A stretch of 64,000 nt of DNA from Pholis gunnellus (taxonomy: Eukaryota; Chordata; Actinopteri; Perciformes; Pholidae): positions 17,039,915 through 17,103,914 of the forward strand of contig OU342817.1 in the NCBI GenBank assembly GCA_910591455.2. The letters run 5' to 3'. The notes under the pieces were generated by a model, which had not been told where the DNA came from, made no database searches, and was given only the letters and a program-made list of their open reading frames with translations. Position numbers and translations under genes: made by a program. Shown piece by piece: positions 32,801 through 43,823 of this stretch; the first letter of the stretch is position 1, and each line of letters starts with the position of its first letter.

Positions 32801-35800
32801 ATTCGCCAGTTCTAATGCTTCTTTTTGTGTGTGTCGTAGGAGTTCTTCTAAGCTGAATTCTATGCACGTACTAGAAAAGATGATTGCAGAGAAGGCCGAC
32901 AGCACTTTGCAGTATAACAGTCGGCTGCATGTCTCATATACAGTATTCAATCGTGCTGCTATTATACATTCAGCATGATAGGATGTACAACTTGACATTA
33001 CTGGTTATTTTTGTTGTGCCCTATCTCTAAACACCCTGCACACCCACAGGTTTTTCCACTAATTAGACCCATGCTGAAGTTGGGTGGAGCCTCGCTGCAA
33101 TTACACGAGGTCGCCAACCCTCATGAACCAATAAGAATGATCAAGGTGTGGCCTTCTCGCTCTCCCTCTGCGTGAGTTGTTATCCAAGCTCCTCTGTGCT
33201 TTTGTTAGATAGCCAGTTTGGCCGCGCGTGCCTTTTAGTGCACGTGAGTCCATGTGTGTGTGTCTTACGTGGCTAGCTAATGGCCGCCGCTCTGCACTGC
33301 GCTCACACGACGGTTACAGCTGATAACGCCATCACCGACCAACAGCGTTGTTACAGGAGCGTGGCGGGCCACCCGTTACTCCTCATGTTGAGAGCCGTGT
33401 TGAGGCAACCCCTCAGTCATTCCTCTGAAATCCTCATAGAGCTCCTATAATATAGAAAGTCTCACTATGACTCATCTCTCAAAAGCATTGCCTTCTCCTT
33501 CAATGAACCCCAGTGGATCATCAGGCTAAGCTATTATTCTCACAGGGTTATTGTCAATAGCGTTGATACTATGCATTTGTATTCATGAGGAATATGATTG
33601 TAAAGTAATTGCTGTGTTAGTGCCTTGAAAGTACAGGCTAGATGTGACACTGTTTTTGAATAGATTACCTCCGGTTATTTCTCTGTTCACCTTCAGCAAG
33701 GAAATGGAAGTAAATAACCTAATTTCAAAGCATTCTGAATGCTTGTTTTATTATTTTATATTTACATCACAAGAACCAAAATGTACAGATACACCGCCGG
33801 TGCTCAAGGCGTAAGTGAGAATTAAAAAAGGAATATAAAATCGATGTTATATTTGCAACCAGGACTGATCACATATTACAATTAGTATAATTACTGCACA
33901 TGATGATTACAATGAGGACTTCCTTTTTTTTTTTTTAATCTGAGGGCGGGGTACGGTGATACATGGATTAGCTGGCTCGGAGCTTTTGAAAATGAAATGA
34001 AAAATTCAACGAAGTCAAAATGCTGTCACTTTGAGGCACACCCACAGCATTTCAATGAGCTTCTGTGGATCTACAGCAGAAGGTAAATGCCAGCACCCTT
34101 CATCTCGGGAAGCAGCTCTGCCAAACAGACTGTGAGGCTGTGAAGCCATCCAACTACGAGTTCAGCTCTCTCATTAGTGATTAGCACTTGTTATGTAAAC
34201 TGTGACAGCACTGATGTGGTGTGTTATGTTCACATGGCAATACCCAGCATATTGATGCAACCCTGCCTGTTCAACAGTGGGAGTATGCTTTTGAAAATGT
34301 TATTGTCTTCCTCTTACATCATCGGGGCATCGCCCCTGTTCCTGATGGATGCAGCACTACATTTTGAGGAAAACTTTGTGACCAAAATTAAATTCTCGAG
34401 GACTCGTGGAAAGAATAATTGTATAAATGAAGTATAGTCAGATTATGCTCATGTACATCAAAGCTGGGGTTTTTTTCACTTTTTTTGCGAGTTGTTATCC
34501 AATCAGCCATGTTAGGTCTCACTAAGAAAATTCTAAAGAAGGCAGTTCCTTGTTTTTATCAGAGATTTCCCAAAGTATGCCAAGGTTGTTAAATAATCAA
34601 TCTTAAGTACGTTTTGAAGGTTTGTTTTGAACCTGTCTTGCCTGACTTTGACTATCCGTCACTTTACTTTCTCTCTCTGACAAGGATCACGATTAAAAAA
34701 AGCTCTTAGATTTTGTGTGTTTTTAACCTCGACAAATTTTATTTTTTAGTCAGGACTGGGTGTTTTCATTTTTGTCAAGCAAATATATCCATTTCTAAAC
34801 CGTAACACCTAATTATTACAATAAAATGGCATATAATGGTGGTATCTAGCTCCAATATGAAGACAATCTCTACCAATTTGTAAACTGCAACATACTTTAA
34901 AATGAATGATGAATATGGCCTTGAAAGGACTCATACAAAGTCTAAAGGGAGAATCGAGGTGTGCACTGTACATGTCATTATTTAATTTAAGCTGTGATTA
35001 CTGTGGATAGGCACACTGTTACAGTATGATAGCATCAGTACTCCAGCCCAGCATCCAAACACAAACACTTGAGTACTAGAGTAATGGAGAGCCACAGCAG
35101 GGCATAGTATAATCAGCAACACTAGAGCCTCTGTGTACCCTCTGTGGCACTGCTTTGTTTCTGAGTGCCCTCCATTTTCAGATGAGTCGCCGCACTTGTA
35201 TTTCCAAATTCAGCGACAGTGCACCTGCCAAATTCATTGCTTCCCTGACACACTTTCATTGCATTCTGTTTAATATGCATGCAGTAGTTTACCACATCTT
35301 ATGGTATAAAGCATAATTATACTGAAATAAATACACCTTGGACTGTGTAGATACTGCTGCCAAAATTTCAGTGTACCACTCAGTGTGGTATCAAGAACAC
35401 CTTAAGCTTGACCTTTGCAGTCATGATGTAATATTAATGTTGGGTTTAGACACCAGCATGATCGTTATGTTATGGCATTTATTATTTATTATTGGGAATA
35501 TATTTCCAATATGGTAGAGGCAAATCAAATTCAAGAGCAATATTAATGTCAATGTGCAATAGTACAGCACTGGTCTATATATCTTACAGGTGCATTAGTT
35601 TCCATGACGGCACAGCGCCATTTTCCATGATGTCTCTGTGCCTTTGTTGCCTATAAATGACATTTGTCAGTAATGGGTATTTCACTATCACTGGCCTTTT
35701 TATAGGTAGGCAGAAAACTACCTGAATAGTGGATGAACAGGGTGGACTCTAAGGTAGAAATCTATGGATATGAGTGTTACCATTCAACAGGATTTGAGAT

Positions 35801-37400
35801 CTGTATAAAAACGTATTTGTCTTGTCATTCTTTAAAGGAGAGCAGTTAATCATACTGTATATAACTTGAGCGCAGTAAGTTCATTATGCAGCATTTGAAA
35901 CAAAACTATATTCTCTAAACTGCCTTAAAATAACCATTACTAAATGTAGAAATACCCTAATCCACATTGTATTAGCTATAAGGTGAGAATCACATACACA
36001 GGTTCCTGTATGATCATTAGAACACATTTCTCACATGAAGAAGCACTCAATCATTTCTCTGTTATCAAAACTGAGAATAAAGATAGCCAACCACCTAATT
36101 AAAAGGATCTGCAAAAGCAGTAATGGTCACATTTCTAAAGAGACAATTTCATTTGATTTGAGCTATTGTGTACACTATGGAGAAAACACTGAATAGAAAA
36201 CCATGCTTTGCCTCCACTGGTTCCTGTGTTGCGACTGTGACGTGACTAACACTGAGAGATGGTGGTGGCTCCATTTGTGGGAAAATAACAGTAATTCAAG
36301 CTGGGCTCCTTCAGTCACTTCTACTGTTCTGTAGTGTTTCTCATTTCTCTTGGACCACAGCTGTGGATACTGACAGGATAGTATCTGAATGCAAATAAGG
36401 CGTACAGCTTCCTCCACTGTGGGCTCCTGGGAGGTTTTACACCCACAAGTATCTAAACAGATGCATTTTTTTAGTTGCTACTGGCGAGAATGCTTACTAT
36501 TTAACTGTGACTGGTAAACCTGTTAATCTCACAAGGCCTGTGGATTTGAGCTTCAGTGAGAGACCCGTGTGCCTTCCACTCGCTTCTGGCTATCATGCTG
36601 TTGCTGGCTTGCACAGCATTTTCTTGACATTCAGATTGAAGGTACTGGCTGGTGGCAGGATGGGAGGGAAAAGGAGAATATGTGATATTTGTTGGGAAAT
36701 GTCTCTAACAACATATGTACAACCTGAAGCTGTCGTTGAATGTCAAAAGTGTGAATTTTGATGAATACAAAAGTCCTCAACAATTTTCACAGACAATGGA
36801 AGCTGCCCCAATATGCCAATAAAGAACAAATAAAATACAAAGAGTACTATTGTTTGTTCATACAGTTGGTAATGTAAGGTAATGTTCTTAATACCCTGTC
36901 CAGTGTGGGATTCGGTAAGGGGCATCACAGTTTGATTGTGCCATGCTTTTCCATGTCCACACATCCTCTGCACACCCACGGCATGGTCATTTGAGGCAAC
37001 AGACAGTATAGGCTGTGAGTCAAACAGGAAGTTTCTATGTATGATGATCCACAGCATGAACATATGGGGAGAGGGAGAGAGCAAGAAAAGGATCTTTGAC
37101 GTCAGTAGAATTATCTAAAAGGCGCCACTCTCAGTTTATACAATATAGCTTTCAGGTTTCACCATGAGCTTAAAAAAACTATTTCCGTTGAACAAATTGC
37201 AATATGCTGCTGGAATAATAACACACGATTCCTTGGATTCGGCAATTCCTGTTAATTCCCCATTAGATAAGAGAACCAAACTTTTCTGTGGCGTCTCTAA
37301 ACCCCACCGCGCCACTTCACCATATCGACTGTACTGATCGCGATATTACTTTTTAAAGTCATTACATAGACTACAATGTGCGATGACAAAAGCAATTATT
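29900..37400. other. Intergenic DNA between OSBPL1A and the histamine receptor gene
   Basis: No exon could be supported in this 7.5 kb. IMPACT, which sits here in human, was looked for by eye on the plus strand and not found. No RNA gene or large repeat is obvious. Confidence 0.6.
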
Positions 37401-37679
37401 TGCCCTAAGAAGCGATGTCTCGACAGCGAGGCGTCACTGCTGGCAAACGCGTAATCCAGCAAGTGTCCAGGCAGCGTTTTGAGAAAGGCGCTGTGCGCTC
37501 TCTCGTGGATTTTCCTGCACACTGTGCTCCGTCTGCACAGGAAAGCGAAGCTTTTAGAGCATGCATGGGGGTGTTGAATGCAGAGTCTTTTCGCCTGCCA
37601 CCTGTTGCTGGCTTATTATTTCCGGCTCTGTGTCGTTAGAGGATATAACGGGAGCATCGTTGATCATCACACCAGGACC

Positions 37680-37926
37680 ATGTCGGAGGAACAAACTGAT
37701 TCCAACTCCAGTCGGTACTATTTTGACAACACCTCAACTAGAGTCCAGAGCAGCTTCGTGTCTTCAGGACCCGTTTTTGTCATTTTGATGGTGATGATGG
37801 TGACTTTGGTCGTTGTGATAGTGTTGGGCAACGCACTGGTCATTTTGGCCTTTAAAGTGGACAAGAGTTTGAGAACACAATGTAATTACTACTTCCTGAA
37901 TTTGGCAATATCAGATTTCCTTGTAG
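37680..37926 (+). CDS. hrh4: Histamine receptor exon 1 (N-terminus, TM1, part of TM2)
   Basis: The ATG at 37680 gives MSEEQTDSNSSRYYFDNTST, a typical short glycosylated N-terminus. The donor is TTGTAG|gtaagt. The frame is open upstream to an ATG at 37578, which would add 34 residues with a hydrophobic start; family length favours 37680. Two other upstream ATGs (37415, 37561) open separate frames. Confidence 0.9.
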
Positions 37927-40900
37927 GTAAGTCCAACCTTAGTCTTTTTTATTATACCCTGGAATATAAAGTATGTGGTAGCTCTGTCATGAAGACAGTG
38001 GTTTTTGTTACAGGCTATATGATGTGCTGTGATATATGCATCCGTGCTGGTATATATGACAGGGGAAGTTTTGAAATATATTTGATGCTCCTGTATCTGC
38101 CTGTCAATCCCCCTTTACTCTAGTAGCGTGCTACCAAGTAGAGTATTTAAAGTCTACACTCATTAATTAAGCAGCATGGGACCAACACAATATAAGTATA
38201 TATATATACATATATTTATTTAGAGAGCTTGATACATTTCTTTCCTTAATATGGCAATGGCATTGCTTAATTCGTTGTACATGTGCAATCTATACGATCT
38301 GCTCTTTCACACTCACTCATCACATTGTCACCCTCCTTGCGTTCAAGTTATTTTGCATTTATTCAGTTTATTACTGAAAATGTCCCGTGTAGCCTCGGTT
38401 TCTGATTCCTTCCCCAACATCTGTGTTTCTGTAGGGGCATTCTGCATCCCGGTCTACATGCCTTACATCCTGACAGGCAGGTGGACACTGGGCCAGGGAC
38501 TGTGCAAGCTGTGGCTGGTCATGGACTACCTGCTCTGTTCGGCATCTGCCTTCAACATCGTCCTCATCAGCTACGACCGCTTCCTGTCAGTCACCAGAGC
38601 AGTGAGTGGATCAACCTGTGCCTCACATCTGTAACGCACACAGCGCCAACAAAGTGAATGTAGAAGTGCGACTCATATAGTGCACTGGCTTGCCACATTT
38701 GTAATCTAAAATGTTGTCATTGTCAAATAAAAATAAGACAGAAGGAACTTTATTTTTCAAATTTGAGTGAACAGTTTAAAGATATAATGTTAAAAGTTGA
38801 AGAGCCCTTTTCCATTGTAGCCACACAAATGTTCACTGCCCATGTCTGTGGCTTGATGACCGGTGAGTCTCCCAGGTTATTGGTAGTGGCAGTGCAGCCT
38901 CATTCTCCCAAATGTGCCCATCTGCAGAGGTTAATCATTCCTGACCCATTCAGGCCCAGTGCCACCCCTAATTATAGCCCTTCCCCATGATGACCAAGAT
39001 ACAAAAAAAAAAGAAGTCACATTTTGACTTTGGGACAGACTGTGCTTTGATGACTAAACTTAAATACGTTTCGCAGATTCTAATAATGTCATCGATATCT
39101 GGGCAACTATGTTCCACTGCTTTGTTTCTCTGAAATACAATTGAACAGCATCAATTATGTCCCTTTTCTATTTTGTTATCATACGTTTCCAAACCTCTGC
39201 AGCTCTTAGGCCCGTTGACCCCGTCCATGTCTGTGCATTAGCCGACTGACTGTATCCTACACACGCGTGTGTTAACTCAAAGGTGGGATGAAGCTTGGCA
39301 TGGCAGACAAAGAGATGTGTTCTGTCTCCTTTCACAAGCAAACACTTAACATCAGAGCAGCGAATACAAATAACACCAGCGAGAGTGAGAGAGAGAGAGA
39401 CCCTTCTTTAATTAGCTTGCTTTGATCATAGAGATCCTCCTCCGTGCCATGGTCCTTCCAACCTGGAGAGATCAATCGCAGCTGAAACAGGCCACTGGCT
39501 GCCAAGCAGCATTTTCCTAAAAGCATTTCTCTCTGAACATTGAAAGACAAAGGATCGTCAACAGTCACAGGACAAAGTTGTCTTTTGAAAGAATGGAGTC
39601 AGATTAGATGCATATATTTGGCAGTTAGATGAAATGTCAGCACATTAAGAAAATGCTAACTGCACAGTATTAGAACATATCCTACTGATTGTGTAATTTA
39701 GGATTATAAGAACGGGCTATGGTCAATCCCTGGACGCTTTAAAAAAAATATGCAAAGTTTTAGATTGGAATTTTGAGCACACATGACTCTTCTCCCTCGA
39801 GTTCAACAACACAACATGTTCACCGTGTTGAATCACATGTATACCAATTCATTTATACAAACACTTTCCGTGTTCTTTGAAGAACTGCGGTTTATTTCTT
39901 GTCATTCAGAACAGGGGCAGAGCAGCTGGAGAGGTATGTTGCCCGCTGAACAAGAATGTGGATGCGGACACAGGATGTGACACTAATTGAGACAAGTGGT
40001 CACGAGAAGCGCCTTATTGTCATGCAGTGCATGATGTCAGGATGTTTGTCCACCAACATGTTCTGAGATTTCACAAACATGTCATTATGTGTCTGTCCAA
40101 AGCTGCATATTATATGTTTTAAATGTTATTAGCTTGATGAAATTCTCAGTTTTGCATCAGTTTTGAAGGGTTTCACTGGATGGTTTTTGTGAACATGGCT
40201 TAAAGCTATATATGGCTTCTGGTTGACGGATGGCCTCTTTACTCATTGTGCCATTGTGCTGTACATTAGTAGGAGATCAGTGTTGTGTTTCAGTAAATAT
40301 ACCCAAATACTGTACTACAGTTTTCAAGGTGCGTGTGCTCTGCTTGAGCACTTCTCAAGCAGAGGGAACACCTGTTGCTACTTTTTACACCATTTCAAGA
40401 TATATATTTGACTTAAAACATGTGATCAACTCTTAAAATATGATACATTGTTAGAGATTAAACTACACAACAGTATGTAAAATACTGAAATGTATCTCCA
40501 TCCCAATCAGCTACAACATTAAAATGCTGCTAACACATTAATGCATCACTAATGACGATCCAATTTTAGAAGAAATGATGATATAACACTAACAGGGGCC
40601 ATTCCGCCTGCGTTTTATATTTACTTGTAATACTTTGCATAGGGTTTAAAACACTTACGTAACATTTAGCTGTATTTCTATTTGCAGGTGCACTATTTTT
40701 TACACCGTGTAATTGCTCTTATAAATCTGAATACCTCTTCCACCACTGCTGTTAAATGAACATTGGCTAAAGATAGTAGACTTTATGAGAATAAACTTGT
40801 TATTTTGCTCTAGCATTTGATTGACCCCACAATGACAGTATCACTCAGTACATGTTGTGATTTCTGCTTATATTTGCAGGTAAGTTACCGTGCCAGACAG

Positions 40901-41632
40901 GGCATGAGACACCAAGCCGTAGTCAAGATGATTGCTGTCTGGGTGCTAGCCTTTATCCTGTATGGCCCAGCTATCATATTCTGGGAACTGGTGGTGGGCA
41001 AAAGACATGTGCCAAAGGATGAGTGCTTTGCAGAGTTCTATTACTCTTGGTACTTCCTGCTGAGTGCCTCCATGCTGGAGTTCTTCTCTCCTTTCATCTC
41101 TGTGGCTTTCTTCAACCTCAGCATTTACCTCAGCATACGCAGGAGGAGGCTCCACAGCAGGGAGGCCCAGCTCCACCTTCAATTGAGCGAACCTGCCTCT
41201 GCCCAGGGGAAAGGTATCCCCCTGTCCCACAACTGTGGGTTTGAGATGAAACTGGCTGTAAGAGGCTCCATCAACTCCCAGACCTCCTCTCCCAGTTTGA
41301 GTAAACTAGATCCCTCAACCAGCAGGGCTGCCCAGCCTAGCCGTCTGTCCAGGGATAAGAAAATTGCTAAGTCCCTGGCCATCATAGTGTGTGTGTTTGC
41401 CATCTGCTGGGCACCGTACACCCTACTGATGATCATCCGTGCTGCCTGCAGAGGGCGGTGCATCCAGCATCACTGGTACGAGGTCACCTTCTGGCTCCTG
41501 TGGCTCAACTCTGCTATTAACCCATTCCTGTACCCGCTCTGCCACAGTAGCTTCCGCAGGGCCTTCAGCAAGATTCTCTGCCCGAGGCGGCAAACTACTC
41601 CCCTATCAGCTGTCCTCCGCACTGGCCATTGA
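37680..41632 (+). CDS. hrh4: Histamine H3/H4-type receptor (aminergic GPCR), complete, three exons
   Basis: This is a Gi-type class A receptor for histamine at the plasma membrane. Exons 37680-37926, 38435-38601 and 40880-41632 join in phase to 388 codons. The seven helices carry GNALV (Asn51, 1.50), LAISD (Asp79, 2.50), Asp113 (3.32, the amine anchor), DRF at 130-132 in place of DRY, Glu205 (5.46, a histamine contact specific to H3/H4), CWAPY at 314-318 and NPFLY at 352-356. Cys106 and Cys187 would form the extracellular disulfide, and Cys372 is a possible palmitoylation site. NSS and NTS near residues 9-19 can be glycosylated. The third intracellular loop is only about 70 residues. Residues are more H3-like (LTGRWT, CKLWLV, YDRFLSVTRAV, APYTLLMIIRAAC), but flanking OSBPL1A and ZNF521 are neighbours of HRH4 in human. 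The symbol rests on synteny. Confidence 0.93.
37927..38434 (+). other. hrh4: Histamine receptor intron 1
   Basis: 508-bp GT-AG intron (gtaagt ... tgtag). An AT-rich TATATATACATATA tract lies near 38200. Confidence 0.85.
38435..38601 (+). CDS. hrh4: Histamine receptor exon 2 (TM2-TM3)
   Basis: 167 bp, acceptor tttctgtag|GGG, donor AGAGCA|gtgagt. It encodes AFCIPVYMPYILTGRWTLGQ and continues through TM3 (VMDYLLCSASAFN) and YDRFLSVTRA. Confidence 0.96.
38602..40879 (+). other. hrh4: Histamine receptor intron 2
   Basis: 2.28 kb GT-AG intron with a short GA tract near 39386-39400. No other feature seen. Confidence 0.85.
40880..41632 (+). CDS. hrh4: Histamine receptor exon 3 (TM4-TM7, C-tail)
   Basis: 753 bp, acceptor atttgcag|GTA. 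It encodes VSYRARQGMRHQAVVKMIAV, TM4, TM5 with SMLEFFSPF, a short serine-rich third loop, TM6 (FAICWAPYTLLMI), TM7 (WLNSAINPFLYPL) and tail FRRAFSKILCPRR. Stop TGA at 41630-41632. Confidence 0.97.
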   Translation, partial: VSYRARQGMRHQAVVKMIAVWVLAFILYGPAIIFWELVVGKRHVPKDECFAEFYYSWYFLLSASMLEFFSPFISVAFFNLSIYLSIRRRRLHSREAQLHLQLSEPASAQGKGIPLSHNCGFEMKLAVRGSINSQTSSPSLSKLDPSTSRAAQPSRLSRDKKIAKSLAIIVCVFAICWAPYTLLMIIRAACRGRCIQHHWYEVTFWLLWLNSAINPFLYPLCHSSFRRAFSKILCPRRQTTPLSAVLRTGH

Positions 41633-43022
41633 CAAGCAGATATAAAAGCCTGATGAACAATGTGCCAAAACTGCGGATTGGAAATCTTTCAAATGCGACC
41701 CATAAATTACACAGTGTCAGCAGATGAAGTTAAACTGTGCATCGCAGTTTGTCACAAAGACCATAATTAATTGTTTCCAAAAGCTTTTCAGTGTTTGGAT
41801 GTACAAGGTTTGTACTGTACAGTATGATGTTATTTACAGTTCGCTGTGTTGAAATCTAAAGCGTGTGTTAAACATCCATCATAGGCATAAAAATCACTTT
41901 CCTGTCTGAAACTGAATACATCAACAGTTTTCACATACTGTAAGAACGAGTTCAAGATTTGTCCTGAACATGTGCAGGCTGGCTAGCAATCCATCAATTA
42001 TGTTGTCTAGTTGGATATGTTGTGCAGCTGTTATCTTGAATGTATGTATATTGAGGATTTATGTTCTTAAAAAGGTAAGTGTTGCACTCAGTAAAACAGA
42101 TCACTGTCACCCTCTGCTGTTAGAAGGTTTACTGATGATATTACAGAAGCACAGAGACGAAAAGAAAAAGTATAAATGTTTGCAAAAAGAAACGTGTTCT
42201 TTCTGGGGCACATTGTTATACAAAAGATTAGTAATGGATTACATTTCTCCGCACGCTGAGTACATTGTCTGCACATTTATCATCTCATGTAAAAAAATAA
42301 CAAAAAATAATCACGTCTTCTTTGCTGTACTATTGAAAAACAACACAAACAAATGTTAAAAAAAAGAATTAAAGATTATTTCCCAGTTTGTTTTTCAGAA
42401 AGTATTTGCTTTTCTGTAAGATAGAGAAGTCATCGGTTTACAAACAAAGCCAAAAATCGTTTTACTGTGATCAGCAGATGCATGTGTACTTGTGTGCCAC
42501 TAGATGTCACCATTAACCTTTGCAGCTTCCTGTGTGTGCAGTGCTTGAGCGTTAAGCTTCAATCCATCACAGAGAGAAGTCGATCTTTGTCGTTGGCCAG
42601 GGTTTCCATTAACTGCTTTACTTTTTTTGTTTGTATTTGAACTGTTATGCGCTATAGTTTTGCACCAGGACCCTGACTGATTGAACGTGTAGTAGAAGAA
42701 TATAATCATAGGTCTATAAAAATGCTGCTCTCTTTATATTTATTCACAGTCAGTCCTTTCACTGTCACATAGTGTCACTTGTAATTGCAAAACCTGAAGA
42801 GTTACATGTAATTGTTTTTTAGTCCTGACGTGCTTTTATGCAATATATCTTTTGGTAACTATTTCTGTAACTTAAATATTAGAGTAGTGGCCTAAATGTT
42901 GTCCTCTTGGCTCGAAAAGAAAGTTCAATCTTTGGTGCTTAAGTTAATTCAATTTAGGATTTTCCAAAAATAAACACATCTCTGTTACTGGCTGAGGGTC
43001 TTTATGCACATTATAGAATAAA
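41633..43022 (+). other. hrh4: Probable 3'UTR of the histamine receptor gene
   Basis: Candidate poly(A) signals on the plus strand are ATTAAA at 42368-42373 and AATAAA at 42969-42974 and 43017-43022. Which one is used cannot be told from sequence. Confidence 0.45.
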
Positions 43023-43433
43023 TAAATTAAGCTCTGTTACGCATTTTAAATGTAGATGCTGTCTACCTGATGGCTAATTGGGTCAGTGCCAAGTGCAGAG
43101 TGGCTTTTGTTTGATGTGCAGATGAAATGCTGAGAGTGCAATACCACTTTTGTATTGTTCCCCTGTCTAGCTATATGATTTGATAGATTAAATGAGTTCT
43201 TTCCAGATGTAGACTTATTAGACCTGTAATTACGCCGTCATGTTAGATAGTGGGGTCACATTTGCAGGTGCCCATGGGTCCCACAGGGGACTTACATTGC
43301 TCAAATTGTTGCTGTTGCGCGTGTGCACATCTGGGCCCCTGGTCAGGTGCTGGGAATAAGGGCACAGCTGCAGGGAGCAGGCGTCTGCTTCCCCCTCCGC
43401 CTCACTCCCTTTCCCCGCCTGTGGCGTGGTGGT

Positions 43434-43448
43434 GGGGGGGGGGGGGGG
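43434..43448. repeat. G15 homopolymer
   Basis: An uninterrupted run of G in a GGTGGTGG context, a possible assembly-error and G-quadruplex site. Confidence 0.95.
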
Positions 43449-43782
43449 CGGAAGCACACTTCTGACCAGAGGGATGCAAGCGCATTTCCCTCGGGACGAC
43501 AGAACTGCATTTATCAGCGGAATGGCAAGCCTGGGTTCACTCCCTGTGTATCTAAATGTGACAGCAAGAGCCTGTATCACTGTGAGGAACGCTTGCACTG
43601 TGTGCAGTTCTATTAGGAGCACCACTGCAATTGATTTTGTTGATAGATTGAAATGCCGTGGTATGTGTGCCAAACTGATGCAGCTACTGACCGAGGCTGT
43701 GTTGCGGATCATGCCAACCTAAATTGGTCCATAGGAGGAAAAAATACAGATGAGAGATTTGAATTATGTCCGCATGCAGAGG

Positions 43783-43783
<1 letters not shown>

Positions 43784-43822
<39 letters not shown>
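43784..43822. repeat. (TG)n microsatellite
   Basis: About 19 uninterrupted TG repeats. Confidence 0.97.

Positions 43823-43823
<1 letters not shown>

Noticed and set aside
37578..37679. 34-residue N-terminal extension of the histamine receptor
   Set aside because: Related receptors start close to TM1 without a signal peptide; the ATG at 37680 gives normal length. Kept only as a finding.
43230..43722. Frames of 97-160 codons around a G15 tract
   Set aside because: Both strands are open because of low complexity (poly-Gly/poly-Pro), with no family similarity.
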